A stretch of 64,000 bases of DNA from Panacagrimonas sp963975245 (GCA_963975245.1 CAXBFJ010000001.1:620001-684000); one strand, 5' to 3'; shown: positions 41,435 to 51,182, counted from the stretch's first letter. The notes: generated by a model not told the origin, from the sequence alone. Numbers and translations are program-made.

Positions 41435-43147
41435 ATGAGCATGTTGAAGAATCCCGCCACGAAATACCGGTCATTTGCCCCGGTGGGTTTGAAAGATCGA
41501 ACCTGGCCGGACAAAGTCATTACCCATCCGCCCATCTGGTGCAGCGTTGATCTGCGCGATGGCAATCAGGCGCTGATTGAACCGATGGACCGCAGCCGCA
41601 AGCTGCGCATGTTCGAGACCTTGTGCAAGCTCGGCTTCAAGGAGATCGAGGCCGGATTCCCGTCTGCATCACAGACCGACTTCGACTTTATCCGTTTCCT
41701 GATTGAAGAAGACCGGATTCCTGAGGACGTCACCATTCAGGTGCTTACGCAGGCACGCGAACCTCTCATTGAACGCACTTTTGAGTCCCTTCGCGGTGCG
41801 CGGCGCGCCATCGTGCATTACTACAACGCCGTGGCTCCGGTCATGCGGCGCGTTGTATTCAACTTGTCCAAGGCTGAGGTGATTTCGCAGTTGGCCGTGG
41901 AGCATGCGCGGATTATCAAGCAGTTGGCGCAGGCACAGCCGGATACCGAATGGGTTTTTGAATATTCCCCCGAAATGTTCTCCGGCGCTGAACTGGAGTT
42001 TTCGCGCGATATCGTCGATGCCGTTACCGAGGTCTGGGCCCCGACTGCAGAACAGCCCTGCATCATCAATCTGCCGGCAACCATCGAGCATTCCACACCG
42101 AATATCTTCGCCGACATGGTTGAGTGGATGCACCGCAACCTCCAGCGTCGGGATGCGATTGTCCTGTCTGCACATCCACACAATGATCGCGGTACCGGAA
42201 CGGCCGCCGCAGAATTCGCGATGATGGCCGGTGCAGACCGTGTGGAAGGATGCCTGTTTGGCAACGGCGAGCGCACCGGCAATGTTGATGTCGTGAATCT
42301 GGCCTTGAACATGTATTCGCAGGGCATTCATCCCGGCCTCGATTTCTCGGATATCGACGAGGTTCGTCAGGCGGTGGAGTTCTGCAACCAGTTGCCGGTT
42401 CATCCGCGTCACCCCTATGTGGGCGATCTGGTTTTCACCTCTTTCTCAGGTTCGCATCAGGACGCCATCAAGAAAGCTTTCCATGCACGCAAGGAAGGCG
42501 ATATCTGGGATATGCCGTATTTGCCGATTGACCCGATGGATCTCGGGCGCAGTTACGAAGCCGTAATTCGCGTGAACTCGCAGTCGGGCAAAGGCGGCAT
42601 TTCCTACTTGCTCGAAGCCGAGTACGGCCTGAGCTTGCCGCGACGCTTGCAGATCGAGTTCAGTCAGGTGGTGCAAAGTGTCACGGACGTTAGCGGCAAG
42701 GAGGTCAGCGCCTCGGATATCTGGGAGATATTCTCGGCGGAGTACTTGCAGAACGATGCGCCGTACCAGTACGTGGCGCATCATCTGGTGGAGGACTCGA
42801 AGCAGAATCAGGTGGACCTCACCACCGAAATTCTCATGGCCGGTCAGCGCCACAAGTTGGCAGGCAATGGCAATGGGCCGATTGATGCGTTTGTCCAGGC
42901 GCTGGGCAAGCTCAGCGGTGAGAAGATCACCGTCAGTGATTATCATGAGCACGCGATCAGCAAGGGCGCAGACGCTGAGGCCGTCACCTATATCGAACTC
43001 AGGGTTGAAGAAGGCCGCAGCGTTTATGGTGTTGGTATTGATTCCAATATCGTGACGGCGTCTCTCAAGGCCATCCTTGGAGGCCTCAACCGCTTGGCCC
43101 GCAAGCATGCGGCGCCGGTCGGAGCGGACAATCGTGCTGTGGCGTAA
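41435..43147 (+). CDS. leuA: 2-isopropylmalate synthase (LeuA type 2)
   Basis: Condenses acetyl-CoA with 2-ketoisovalerate, the first step of leucine synthesis. The 570-residue length, N-terminal KYRSFAPVGLKDRTWP and CSVDLRDGNQALIEPM mark the type 2 (Corynebacterium/Mycobacterium-like) form. HPHNDRGTG holds the metal-binding histidines, and the C-terminal regulatory domain (about 430-560) senses leucine. The ATG at 41435 follows AAGGAA. Its end overlaps a GNAT gene by 14 bp. Confidence 0.95.
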   Translation: MSMLKNPATKYRSFAPVGLKDRTWPDKVITHPPIWCSVDLRDGNQALIEPMDRSRKLRMFETLCKLGFKEIEAGFPSASQTDFDFIRFLIEEDRIPEDVTIQVLTQAREPLIERTFESLRGARRAIVHYYNAVAPVMRRVVFNLSKAEVISQLAVEHARIIKQLAQAQPDTEWVFEYSPEMFSGAELEFSRDIVDAVTEVWAPTAEQPCIINLPATIEHSTPNIFADMVEWMHRNLQRRDAIVLSAHPHNDRGTGTAAAEFAMMAGADRVEGCLFGNGERTGNVDVVNLALNMYSQGIHPGLDFSDIDEVRQAVEFCNQLPVHPRHPYVGDLVFTSFSGSHQDAIKKAFHARKEGDIWDMPYLPIDPMDLGRSYEAVIRVNSQSGKGGISYLLEAEYGLSLPRRLQIEFSQVVQSVTDVSGKEVSASDIWEIFSAEYLQNDAPYQYVAHHLVEDSKQNQVDLTTEILMAGQRHKLAGNGNGPIDAFVQALGKLSGEKITVSDYHEHAISKGADAEAVTYIELRVEEGRSVYGVGIDSNIVTASLKAILGGLNRLARKHAAPVGADNRAVA

Positions 43148-43730
43148 AGCCCGTCGCCGCAAAACCGATCCGGAGCAGGTGTCACGCCTGATCCGGCCGT
43201 CGGAACTGTTGACCACGGACCTGCGTCTTTCTCCGCTCGGTGAGGAGGACGCAGCGTCCTTGCAGACGCTTTGGAGCGCACCTGAAGTGTGTCGTTACTT
43301 GTGGGACGGCCATGCGCTGGAACTCCAGATGACGCGGGACATCCTCATGCGCAGTCGCGTGATATTTGAAGAGCGCGGACAGGGGTTATGGGGCGCCTAT
43401 GACGGCGAGGGGCAGCTGCTAGGCTTTTGTGGATTCTGGCATTTTCATGGTGAAAGCGAACTCGAACTCATGCTCGCAACCAGGGCAGGACACTGGTTGA
43501 AGAATATTGGCAGCCAGATGGTTGCGAGCATGATCGACTATGGATTCGATCATCTGCAGCTGTCGCATATTCGTGCCAGCGTGCATCGGGAGAACAAACC
43601 TTGCATGCACCTGCTGCGAAAGTTCGGTTTTGTTGAAGAGTCGGGTCGCATCAAAACGTCGGCCAAGCAATTCCTGTGTCTGTCGCAAGCTTCGCGCAGC
43701 TTGGATGGACATTCCTGGGAAGCAGCCTGA
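43134..43730 (+). CDS. GNAT-family acetyltransferase (RimJ-like)
   Basis: A 198-residue acyl-CoA N-acyltransferase of the RimJ/RimL-like kind: LTTDLRLSPLGEEDAASLQTLWSAPEV at the start, GFCGFWHF, and SHIRASVHRENKPCMHLLRKFGFVEE at the end. The substrate is unknown. I chose the GTG at 43134 because GGAG lies 9 bases upstream, and it overlaps leuA by 14 bp, so translation is probably coupled. A longer reading from 43077 lies further inside leuA and is less likely. Confidence 0.82.
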   Translation: MLWRKARRRKTDPEQVSRLIRPSELLTTDLRLSPLGEEDAASLQTLWSAPEVCRYLWDGHALELQMTRDILMRSRVIFEERGQGLWGAYDGEGQLLGFCGFWHFHGESELELMLATRAGHWLKNIGSQMVASMIDYGFDHLQLSHIRASVHRENKPCMHLLRKFGFVEESGRIKTSAKQFLCLSQASRSLDGHSWEAA

Positions 43731-43805
43731 TGACGGTCTTGTCAGTGCAATTGCCCGAAGTGCCGGCGTTATGCAGGTTCTCTGAGCGGGACCAGCATTG
43801 AGTTG

Positions 43806-44645
43806 ATGAATAGTGTCCGCAAAGCTCGGTATCTGAAGGCTCTTGGAATTGAGCTGTGGCACTCCCGCGACGCCGCTGAAGTTGTTGAAGGGGTGCAGGA
43901 GCCTGAGTCCGAGCAAGAACTTCCGATGGCGGTGTCCGAGCCTGCGCCTGCGCCGCAGGCCTCGGTAGCCAAGAACGTTGAAGCCCCGGCGCTCCTGCAT
44001 GGCAAGGCAACGCTGAAGCCGGATGCTGCAGTGCCAGAGCATGCCGTCGAGCCCGAGCCCGAGCCCACACTGCCGGTTCCAACAGATTGGCCAGGCTTGC
44101 GTGCCATGGTCAAGGATTGCCGTCGATGCACTTTGTGTGAAACGCGAACGCAAACCGTGTTTGGCATAGGGCCTGAAAACGCAGAATTGATGGTGGTCGG
44201 CGAAGGGCCGGGAGCAGATGAAGATGCGAGCGGCGAGCCGTTTGTGGGCCGCGCAGGAAAGTTGCTCGACCAGATGCTCGCCGCGATCGGGCATTCGCGC
44301 AGCAGCAACGTGTTTATTGCCAATGTGGTGAAGTGTCGGCCACCGGGTAACCGTGATCCTCAGCCGGCAGAAGTGAAGGCCTGCCGCCCCTACCTTGAGC
44401 AACAGATCAAACTGGTCAGGCCCAAACTGATCGTGGCACTGGGCCGCGTCGCAGCACAGCGGCTGCTCCAGTCCGAGCAGCCCTTGTCCAAGCTCAGGCA
44501 AAAACTCCATGCCTACGGCGACGATCAGACACCGCTGCTGATTACCTATCATCCGGCCTATCTGCTGCGCAGTCCGCGAGAGAAAGCCAAGTCATGGCAG
44601 GACCTCAAGCAGGTCTCGACATTGTTGGCGAAAGATGCATTCTGA
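43806..44645 (+). CDS. family 4 uracil-DNA glycosylase
   Basis: Removes uracil from DNA in base-excision repair. The 279-residue protein has a low-complexity Pro/Glu/Ala-rich linker (about 40-95) between a short N-terminal helix and the catalytic domain. The domain has an iron-sulfur site (CRRCTLC, KCRPP, and a later Cys), the motif GEGPGADEDASGEPFVGRAG, NVVKCRPPGNRDP, and HPAYLLR. This marks family 4 (bacterial-archaeal type). The linker with PEPEPEP-like repeats is typical of the gammaproteobacterial form. rimI follows after 24 bp. Confidence 0.92.
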   Translation: MNSVRKARYLKALGIELWHSRDAAEVVEGVQEPESEQELPMAVSEPAPAPQASVAKNVEAPALLHGKATLKPDAAVPEHAVEPEPEPTLPVPTDWPGLRAMVKDCRRCTLCETRTQTVFGIGPENAELMVVGEGPGADEDASGEPFVGRAGKLLDQMLAAIGHSRSSNVFIANVVKCRPPGNRDPQPAEVKACRPYLEQQIKLVRPKLIVALGRVAAQRLLQSEQPLSKLRQKLHAYGDDQTPLLITYHPAYLLRSPREKAKSWQDLKQVSTLLAKDAF

Positions 44646-44669
44646 TACCGGACGACGGGCACGAGGCAG

Positions 44670-45134
44670 ATGAGCGCAGTACCAGAGAATCCCTGGCGCT
44701 TGTCGCCCATGCACGAATGCCGTCTCGCCGAGGTGATGGATATTGAGCGGCGCGCTTATGATTTCCCCTGGACAGAAGGCAATTTCCGCGACTGCATCAA
44801 GTCCGGCTATAGCGGATGGCTGGTCAGCAGCCACGAAGACCATGTGATTGCGTACGCGGTGATGAGCATGGCCGTGGGCGAGGCGCATGTGCTCAATCTG
44901 GCCGTGGACCCGCGGTATCGGCGTGATGGACTGGGCCGCTTTCTTCTTGAGCATCTGTTGCAGACGGCGCGCGCCGCACACACCACCATCGTGCTGCTGG
45001 AGGTGCGACGTTCCAACAAGGCCGCCATCGGGCTGTATCGCAGCTATGGGTTTCAAAGAATCGGAGTAAGGCCCAATTATTATCCTGGGCACGAACAGCG
45101 CGAGGATGCGTTCGTACTGGCGCTGGACCTTTGA
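44670..45134 (+). CDS. rimI: ribosomal protein S18-alanine N-acetyltransferase RimI
   Basis: Acetylates the N-terminus of ribosomal protein S18. The 154-residue GNAT protein has the RimI-type FPWTEGNFRDCIKSGY opening, NLAVDPRYRRDGLGRFLLEHLL (acetyl-CoA loop), EVRRSNKAAIGLYRSYGF, and the final NYYPG...EDAFVLALDL. It follows the uracil-DNA glycosylase gene and precedes the MFS transporter gene. Confidence 0.93.
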   Translation: MSAVPENPWRLSPMHECRLAEVMDIERRAYDFPWTEGNFRDCIKSGYSGWLVSSHEDHVIAYAVMSMAVGEAHVLNLAVDPRYRRDGLGRFLLEHLLQTARAAHTTIVLLEVRRSNKAAIGLYRSYGFQRIGVRPNYYPGHEQREDAFVLALDL

Positions 45135-45144
45135 AGTCGCGCTC

Positions 45145-46386
45145 GTGACAGGCATCAATCGGACGCAGTTCGCCTGGGCCTGTTACGACTGGGCAAATTC
45201 CACGTTCGCAACAACCGTGCTGGTCGGTCTGTTTCCAGTGCTTTTCAACAGCTATTACGCTGCCGGAGTAGACCCCGGCCTTTCAACTTTTTATCTCGCT
45301 GTGTTTGGCAACGCGGCGGCGGCTTTCGTGGTCATGATGCTGGCGCCGACGCTCGGCGTCATCGCAGATCGGCGTGGGCTGAAGAAGCATTTTCTGGCGG
45401 CATTCACCGGACTGGGCATTGCGGCGACCTGCGGGCTGTTCTTTGTCGGCGAAGGGCAGTGGGGGCTGGCCATCTTCCTGTTCAGTCTGGCCTGTGTGGG
45501 CTTCTTTGGAGGGCTCGGCTTCTATGACGCCCTGCTGGTAAGCGTAGCCAATCCCAGTGAGCGCGACCGCGTGTCTGCGTTCGGCTATGGGCTGGGCTAT
45601 CTCGGCGGTGGCCTGCTGTTTTTGTTCAATGTCTGGATGGTGCTCAATCCCCAGGTGCTGGGTATTCCGGACAAGGCCACGGCCGTCAAGATCGCGTTTG
45701 TCAGCGTCGGACTATGGTGGCTCCTGTTCTCCTTGCCCCTGTTTCTGCGTGTGCCTGAGTCGCAGACCGTCAATGCAGGTTCGAGCATGGGCTGGAGCGA
45801 GCTCGCAGCGACGCTCAAACAGATTCTGGGCATGAAGCCGGTGATGACGTTCCTGCTCGCCTACTGGTTGTATATCGATGCTGTCGGAACCGTTGCCCAG
45901 ATGGCGGTCGACTTTGGCATCAAGCTGGGTTTTGCATCTGATTCGCTCATCAAGGCCATCCTGATTGTGCAGTTCGTGAGCTTTCCGGCTGCGCTGATTT
46001 TTGGCTGGATCGGCCAGCGTTATGGCGCGCGACGCGGCATTTACTTGGGGCTCGCGGTTTATATCGGTCTGACCTGCTGGGCCTGGTTCATGCAAAGCGA
46101 GCGTGACTTCTATCTTATGGCAGCCACTGTTGGTCTTGTGCAGGGCGGGGTGCAATCGCTGTCACGCAGCTACTTTGCCAGCCTGATTCCCGCCGATGCA
46201 TCCGGGCAGTTCTTCGGCTTCTACAACATGCTCGGAAAGTTCGCTGCCGTGTTGGGCCCGCTGGTTGTCGGCTTTACCGCCTGGCTGACGGGCAATCCGC
46301 GCCTGGCCCTGTTCACCCTGATCTTCTTTTTTGTGGCCGGCGCCATACTGCTCTCACGCGTCAAGGAGTCGCCTGTTCCTGAATAG
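45145..46386 (+). CDS. UMF1-family MFS transporter
   Basis: A 413-residue inner-membrane transporter with about 12 hydrophobic segments. It has the UMF1/Atg22-like signature WACYDWANSTFATTV at the N-terminus, and the loop DRRGLKKH between helices 2 and 3. NPSERDRVSAFGYGLGYLGGG and a C-terminal QSLSRSYFASLIPADASGQFFGFYN follow. The GTG at 45145 gives the family N-terminus; an ATG at 45106 inside rimI is another possibility. The substrate is unknown; amino acid or peptide export has been proposed for the family. Confidence 0.9.
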   Translation: MTGINRTQFAWACYDWANSTFATTVLVGLFPVLFNSYYAAGVDPGLSTFYLAVFGNAAAAFVVMMLAPTLGVIADRRGLKKHFLAAFTGLGIAATCGLFFVGEGQWGLAIFLFSLACVGFFGGLGFYDALLVSVANPSERDRVSAFGYGLGYLGGGLLFLFNVWMVLNPQVLGIPDKATAVKIAFVSVGLWWLLFSLPLFLRVPESQTVNAGSSMGWSELAATLKQILGMKPVMTFLLAYWLYIDAVGTVAQMAVDFGIKLGFASDSLIKAILIVQFVSFPAALIFGWIGQRYGARRGIYLGLAVYIGLTCWAWFMQSERDFYLMAATVGLVQGGVQSLSRSYFASLIPADASGQFFGFYNMLGKFAAVLGPLVVGFTAWLTGNPRLALFTLIFFFVAGAILLSRVKESPVPE

Positions 46387-46513
46387 CTCGGCGGAATCCG
46401 CAGACTATTGGACAGGGGATTTTAGACCGTCAGTCCGATTTTGTGCGGATAGGGGGCACCGTCGACATAAGCTTTCTAAGGGCGGTTAGGCGCCTCTGCT
46501 GACTGTCAGAGTT

Positions 46514-46542
46514 TTGATAGGCGCTTACCTACAGTTTCTGAT
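46514..46542 (+). promoter_or_regulatory. sigma70-like promoter for sulfotransferase gene
   Basis: TTGATA (46514-46519) and TCTGAT (46537-46542) are separated by 17 bases and lie 17 bases before the ATG at 46560. Match to consensus is moderate. A TAGGCGC direct repeat (46487-46493 and 46518-46524) flanks the -35 box. Confidence 0.45.
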
Positions 46543-46559
46543 CCGAAAAAATTAATTGA

Positions 46560-47288
46560 ATGAATCTGGAATACGTTGTTGTCGGCACTGCACGAAATGG
46601 CTCCGTACACATGGCGCGCCTACTCTCCAGCATGGGAGTGATGTGTGGGCACGAGTCCCTTTTCTCGGTCTACGGTGTTGTCTGGGCCATGCAGTTGATG
46701 GAGAGCAAGCAGCCGGTGACTAGCCCTGTCTCCACATTTGAAGTGCTAGCTCAGTCCCAGAATCCGGAATGGTTTATTGCTGAGCAGATGCGGGCGGAAT
46801 CGAGCTGGATGGCCGTGCCATACCTCGATCACAAATGTCTCAGGAACGTTTCGGTCGTCCATAGCGTGCGTAATCCCTTGAAGGTGATCAGCTCCCTTGT
46901 GAGCGATGCTCATGTGTTTGCAGACGATCCAAAACACTTGTGGGTGTTCCAGGAATTTGCGGAACTGCATGCTCCGGTGCTGCACCTGCTAGACGAAGTT
47001 GAGCGCGCCTGCTATCACTGGACCCGTTGGCACCAGATGATTCTTGATAAGTGCAGCGTGAAGGCTTTGCCCTACTATTTGCACCGACTTGAGGACGGCC
47101 CCACAGCGGGCCTGCTGGATTTCCTCAAGCTGCCTCAGTCACGCATTGAAGGCGCTTTCTCCAATCTTTCAACGAACACCTGGAAGCTTCGGGATGCAGA
47201 CCTCACGTTGGCAGATATCCCTGCGGGTCATGTGAAGAATCGATTCATTGAGTTGGCTGCGCAGCTGGGGTACCCCGACCTCGCCTGA
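46560..47288 (+). CDS. sulfotransferase-like protein
   Basis: A 242-residue protein with the layout of PAPS-dependent sulfotransferases. GTARNGSVHMARLLSSMG near the start resembles the 5'-phosphosulfate loop, and VVHSVRNPLKVISSLVSDAHV the 3'-phosphate site. There is no signal peptide, and the middle part is divergent, so specificity cannot be told and true activity is not proven. It has its own candidate promoter, sits alone between a transporter and a convergent operon, and may be acquired. The upstream region is AT-richer than its surroundings. Confidence 0.65.
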   Translation: MNLEYVVVGTARNGSVHMARLLSSMGVMCGHESLFSVYGVVWAMQLMESKQPVTSPVSTFEVLAQSQNPEWFIAEQMRAESSWMAVPYLDHKCLRNVSVVHSVRNPLKVISSLVSDAHVFADDPKHLWVFQEFAELHAPVLHLLDEVERACYHWTRWHQMILDKCSVKALPYYLHRLEDGPTAGLLDFLKLPQSRIEGAFSNLSTNTWKLRDADLTLADIPAGHVKNRFIELAAQLGYPDLA

Positions 47289-47307
47289 GTCTGCTGGCGC
47301 CGGTGCA

Positions 47308-49266
47308 TCAGCGTCTGATGAGCGTCACGGCCTGGCGCATGGTCTGCTCCAACGGCTGACTGGGCTCACCCTGATAGCGGATCTGCAAGTAGGCCTGCAG
47401 CATTGTCTGCAAGGCTTCTTGCAGCTGGGGTTCACGTGCAATGACTCTTGATATGTAGTCACGCGGTCCCTCGTCGGGTCTTTGCGGGTAGCCCAGGACA
47501 GAGAGTTTTTTCCCTGCCTGTTGCCATATCAGCAGTGCAGTCTCGCGGGTCGGTGGCGGTGCCGCGCGGCGCAGGGCCACTAATCCGATCATGCCCAACA
47601 GCAGGCTTCCGCCGATGGTCAGGGCCAGGAGCATATTGCGCATGTCAGCAAGCCCGAACTTCGACAGGAATTGCTGTTGGATTTCCGGACCGTAGCCCAG
47701 CACCCATTCATTCCAGCGGGCGTTGACCCAATCCCAGCGCGCCTCAAGTTTCTGGCGCAGGCTGCCATAGTCGAGCAGAAATGCGGGAAGGCCATCGGCT
47801 GCACTGATCGCACTGCGCAAGCCACTCTCGATACGCGCAGGCGAGACGGCTGCGGTTGGGTCCACGCGAACCCAGCCACGGCCCTGCAGCCAGACCTCGC
47901 TCCAAGCGTGGGCATCGGACTGGCGCACCACGTAGTAGTCGCCAATGGAATTGGCTTCCATGCCCTGATAACCCGTGACCACGCGAGCAGGCACTCCCGC
48001 GGCGCGCATCAGCACCGTGAAGGAACTGGCGTAGTGCTCGCAGAAACCGCGTCGCGTGTTGAAGAGAAAGTCATCGACCGAGTGTCGTGCGAGCAATGGC
48101 GGATTCAGGGTGTAGACAAAGCTCTGCTCGCGAAACATGCGCAGGGCCTTGTCCACGAGCGCCGAGTCTTCGGGCTCCTGTTGGCGCCATTGCTGTGCAA
48201 GTTCCACGGTCTGCGGATTCCAGCCCTCCTGCAGCCGCAGATTTGCAGCGCGGGCGCTGGCAGAGAGGCGCGGTTCAAGCATGTACTGTGTCGACGAAAC
48301 GCCGCGAATCAGGCGTCGTTGTGTGATGGGTTTGTCCAGGACCAGCGCGCCCAGCCGGTCGATGCGGGCATTGGCGGGTAGATCGCTCGGATCGGGCATG
48401 TCGAGTGCAAACAACCAGGGGCTGCGCATGGGTTCCAGCGTCAGCTCATAGCGAGTGCGAGGGCCGAGCACCTGAATCTGGGGAGATTGTTTGGAGCGCA
48501 GGTCTTCCGGTGCGGCAGTCCATGTGCGGAAGTTGAAGGCTTGGAACACCGGACCTCGCCAGTAGAGTTGGTCGCTTGGCGGTGGCTCACTATCAAAGCG
48601 CACCCGAAAAGCCACTTCATCGGATTGAATCAGACTGGAAATGCTGCCCGGTGTCATGGAGTCCGAGAGGCCCGAGCGCGCTGCTCCAGAGTCGTTCGGC
48701 AGGCCCCACAAGGGGCCAGGAATGCGCGGGAAGAGAATAAACATCAGCAGCATCAGGGGCAGCGATTGCGCAATCATCGAACTGCCCATGCGCAGGCTGC
48801 TGCGAAGCGGCATGGGAGTGCCGGGATGATGGGCGTCGATCAGCACAGTAGTAATGGCGGTTGCGCTGAGCAGCAGGTAAAGAACGACCCACATTTCCTG
48901 CGAGAACAGAAAGTGCGTCAGCAGCAGGAAGTACATGATGAAGACCACCACCATAACGTCGCGACGCGAGCGCATCTCGGTGAGTTTGAGTGCCAGCATC
49001 AGTACCAGCATGGCAACGCCGGCATGTTGGCCGGTGACTCGGCCGTACTGCGCATAGACCCCGGCAAATGCCGCCAAGGCCAGCGCCAGCTTCAGAAGTC
49101 TTGGCGGCAGGCTCCACTGCCTTGCAGACGCTGCGGCGCGCCAGATGATCAGTGCGCCGACCGCGATGCTCTCCCAAATTGGCAGACGCAGCAGATGCGG
49201 CGAAATGACCAACGTCAATACGGCCAGCAGGAGCAACAGCGAACGATGGGGAAGGTAGTCGCTCAT
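47308..49266 (-). CDS. tgpA: TgpA-type transglutaminase-like membrane protein
   Basis: A 652-residue inner-membrane protein. The N-terminal part (1-180) has several membrane spans (DUF3488-type). A periplasmic transglutaminase-like domain follows (about 375-475) with the catalytic Cys409 (RRGFCEHYASSF), His453 (DAHAWSEVW) and Asp469 (RVDPTA). A last span lies at about 555-575 before a cytoplasmic helical tail. Its ATG overlaps the end of the DUF58 gene in the minus-strand order moxR-DUF58-tgpA. Function in this family is tied to envelope integrity in Pseudomonas; here it is inferred. Confidence 0.92.
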   Translation of the reverse strand: MSDYLPHRSLLLLLAVLTLVISPHLLRLPIWESIAVGALIIWRAAASARQWSLPPRLLKLALALAAFAGVYAQYGRVTGQHAGVAMLVLMLALKLTEMRSRRDVMVVVFIMYFLLLTHFLFSQEMWVVLYLLLSATAITTVLIDAHHPGTPMPLRSSLRMGSSMIAQSLPLMLLMFILFPRIPGPLWGLPNDSGAARSGLSDSMTPGSISSLIQSDEVAFRVRFDSEPPPSDQLYWRGPVFQAFNFRTWTAAPEDLRSKQSPQIQVLGPRTRYELTLEPMRSPWLFALDMPDPSDLPANARIDRLGALVLDKPITQRRLIRGVSSTQYMLEPRLSASARAANLRLQEGWNPQTVELAQQWRQQEPEDSALVDKALRMFREQSFVYTLNPPLLARHSVDDFLFNTRRGFCEHYASSFTVLMRAAGVPARVVTGYQGMEANSIGDYYVVRQSDAHAWSEVWLQGRGWVRVDPTAAVSPARIESGLRSAISAADGLPAFLLDYGSLRQKLEARWDWVNARWNEWVLGYGPEIQQQFLSKFGLADMRNMLLALTIGGSLLLGMIGLVALRRAAPPPTRETALLIWQQAGKKLSVLGYPQRPDEGPRDYISRVIAREPQLQEALQTMLQAYLQIRYQGEPSQPLEQTMRQAVTLIRR

Positions 49267-50258
49267 GCGGAATCAAACAGTGCGAGCGCCTTGAGGCACT
49301 CAAACTTGTGGGGCTCGCTGCATCCCGGCGGCAGATAAACACCCGGCAGTCGCAGGCCGTACGCGCGGCCTTCTGCGTGGGCTTCGATGATCCATCGCAC
49401 CATGCGCGATAGCCGCGCCTCTGGATCGGCGATGCCAGTGTTGTCCCATTCCAGCCATAGCGCCTGTTCCACGGTTTCGCTGAATTGCTTGACCATGGGC
49501 GTTGTCGATTTTGGAAGACTCTTCCAGTGGATGGATTTGATGGAATCGCCGCGTTGATAGTCCTTGAGCCCTGCAAATTCATCCTGGCCCTGGCGGCCCG
49601 CGCCGGCGGAGCCGCCGCTGCCCGCGCTTTGGGGCGGCGGCACGCCGGCAGGCGCGGGCGTGGGATAGACCAGACAACGCATGTCCAGTTGCGCCCAGGT
49701 CCAGGCGTGAAACAAACCAAGCGGAAACTCGGTACTGATCGAGAATTTCTCCGCCTCCAGCCAGCCGCGCCGCGATGCTTCCATGGGCAGGACAAAGGTG
49801 GAGAAGCCGCCCGGCGCTACATGCAGATCAGCGCGGCTCTCCTCTAGCTTTACCCAGCCGGTTGCAAGCGCGTGGCGTGGACGCGCCGATGTGTTGTCCA
49901 CATGAAACTCGAAGTGCGCGAGTTCTCCAGCAAATACCGGTTTGCTGCGACCCGCGCGCAACTGGATGTGAAGCAGATTGGCATGTGTGTGATGCATGCA
50001 AACCAGCCCCAGGCTGAAGAGCAGAAAGCTCAACGCAAACGCCATGCTGTTGGAATAATTCATTGCGCCAAGCAGCACGACGACGCAAACCGCACCAAAG
50101 CCCCAGCCGAATCGGGTGGGTACGATGTACACGCGGTTTCTGGAAATCTCAATCGGGCCCGGCTGTTTCTTGACCCGTCGCATGACCCAGGCATCGACGC
50201 GTTTCTGCACCCAATGTATGGGGTGTAGAAGAATTTTCAGGATCAGCCAGGGACGCAT
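49263..50258 (-). CDS. DUF58 protein
   Basis: A 331-residue protein with two N-terminal membrane spans (about 50-95) and a cytoplasmic DUF58 domain. The family motif YQRGDSIKSIHWKSL and an apparent von Willebrand-like fold with a LWLEWDNTG strand follow. A Gly/Ala/Ser-rich insert (about 208-225) breaks the chain before it. It lies 12 bp after moxR, and its stop overlaps the tgpA start by 4 bp. Acts with MoxR and TgpA in a module of unclear role. Confidence 0.9.
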   Translation of the reverse strand: MRPWLILKILLHPIHWVQKRVDAWVMRRVKKQPGPIEISRNRVYIVPTRFGWGFGAVCVVVLLGAMNYSNSMAFALSFLLFSLGLVCMHHTHANLLHIQLRAGRSKPVFAGELAHFEFHVDNTSARPRHALATGWVKLEESRADLHVAPGGFSTFVLPMEASRRGWLEAEKFSISTEFPLGLFHAWTWAQLDMRCLVYPTPAPAGVPPPQSAGSGGSAGAGRQGQDEFAGLKDYQRGDSIKSIHWKSLPKSTTPMVKQFSETVEQALWLEWDNTGIADPEARLSRMVRWIIEAHAEGRAYGLRLPGVYLPPGCSEPHKFECLKALALFDSA

Positions 50259-50270
50259 CGTCTTGTCCGA

Positions 50271-51182
50271 TCAGGGAATGGCGACGCTCTTGAGAATCTC
50301 TTCGGCAGTGGGCGCACCACCGTCTGCCTCATTTGCTGGCAGTAGTCGGTGTTCGACGCAGGGGACGAAGACCGCCTGCACATCTTCCGGAATTACTGCG
50401 CTGCGGCCATCAATCAGAGCGTACGCCTGTGCGGCGCGGCGCAGGGCCAGGCCCGCTCGCGGAGACAAGCCCTGCCGGAGACGGGCGTTTTCGCGCGTGG
50501 CACGCAGCAGCGCGAGGATGTAGTCGATCAGCGCCGGCGCGGTATGTACGGTGGACGCCTGCGTTTGCAGAAGCTGCAGGTCAGATGGCCGCATGGCGGG
50601 CTTAATTTCCTTGAGCAGGTCGCGGCGATCCTTCTCCATCAGCAGCGCACGTTCTGCACTGACACTGGGGTAGCCCAGCGAAAGCTGCATGAGGAAGCGA
50701 TCAAGTTGCGACTCGGGCAGTGGAAACACACCAATCTGGTGTGAGGGGTTCTGCGTGGCGATGACAAAAAAAGGCTCAGGCAAAGGCCGCGATTCGGACT
50801 CGGTGGTGACTTGGCCTTCTTCCATGGCTTCGAGCAGGGCCGACTGTGTTTTCGGGCTGGCGCGGTTCACCTCGTCAGCCAGTACCAGCTGCGAAAAGAT
50901 CGGGCCGGGATGAAAGCGAAAGGCGCGGGTTTCCTGTTCAAAAATCGAAACGCCGATGATGTCGGCTGGCAGCAGGTCGGAGGTGAACTGGACGCGCTGA
51001 AAATCCAGACCCAGGACGCGCGCGATGGCCAGTGCCAAAGTGGTCTTGCCCATGCCCGGAATATCTTCAATCAGCAAGTGTCCTCGCGCGATGAGGCAGG
51101 TCAGGGCCAGCCGAAGCTGCTCTTCCTTGCCCAGGATGATGCGGTTGAGCGTGGCCAGTGCGTCTTTCAGATCAGAGTTCAT
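50271..51182 (-). CDS. MoxR-family AAA+ ATPase
   Basis: A 303-residue chaperone-like ATPase. It has Walker A GMGKTT (43-48), LLPADIIGVSIF, Walker B LVLADEVNRA (99-106), the sensor region VIATQNP, and a C-terminal lid domain with SPRAGLALRRAAQAYALIDGR. It is first in the moxR-DUF58-tgpA operon, where DUF58 follows after 12 bp. MoxR ATPases with vWA-like partners remodel or insert cofactors into protein complexes; the client here is unknown. Confidence 0.93.
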   Translation of the reverse strand: MNSDLKDALATLNRIILGKEEQLRLALTCLIARGHLLIEDIPGMGKTTLALAIARVLGLDFQRVQFTSDLLPADIIGVSIFEQETRAFRFHPGPIFSQLVLADEVNRASPKTQSALLEAMEEGQVTTESESRPLPEPFFVIATQNPSHQIGVFPLPESQLDRFLMQLSLGYPSVSAERALLMEKDRRDLLKEIKPAMRPSDLQLLQTQASTVHTAPALIDYILALLRATRENARLRQGLSPRAGLALRRAAQAYALIDGRSAVIPEDVQAVFVPCVEHRLLPANEADGGAPTAEEILKSVAIP

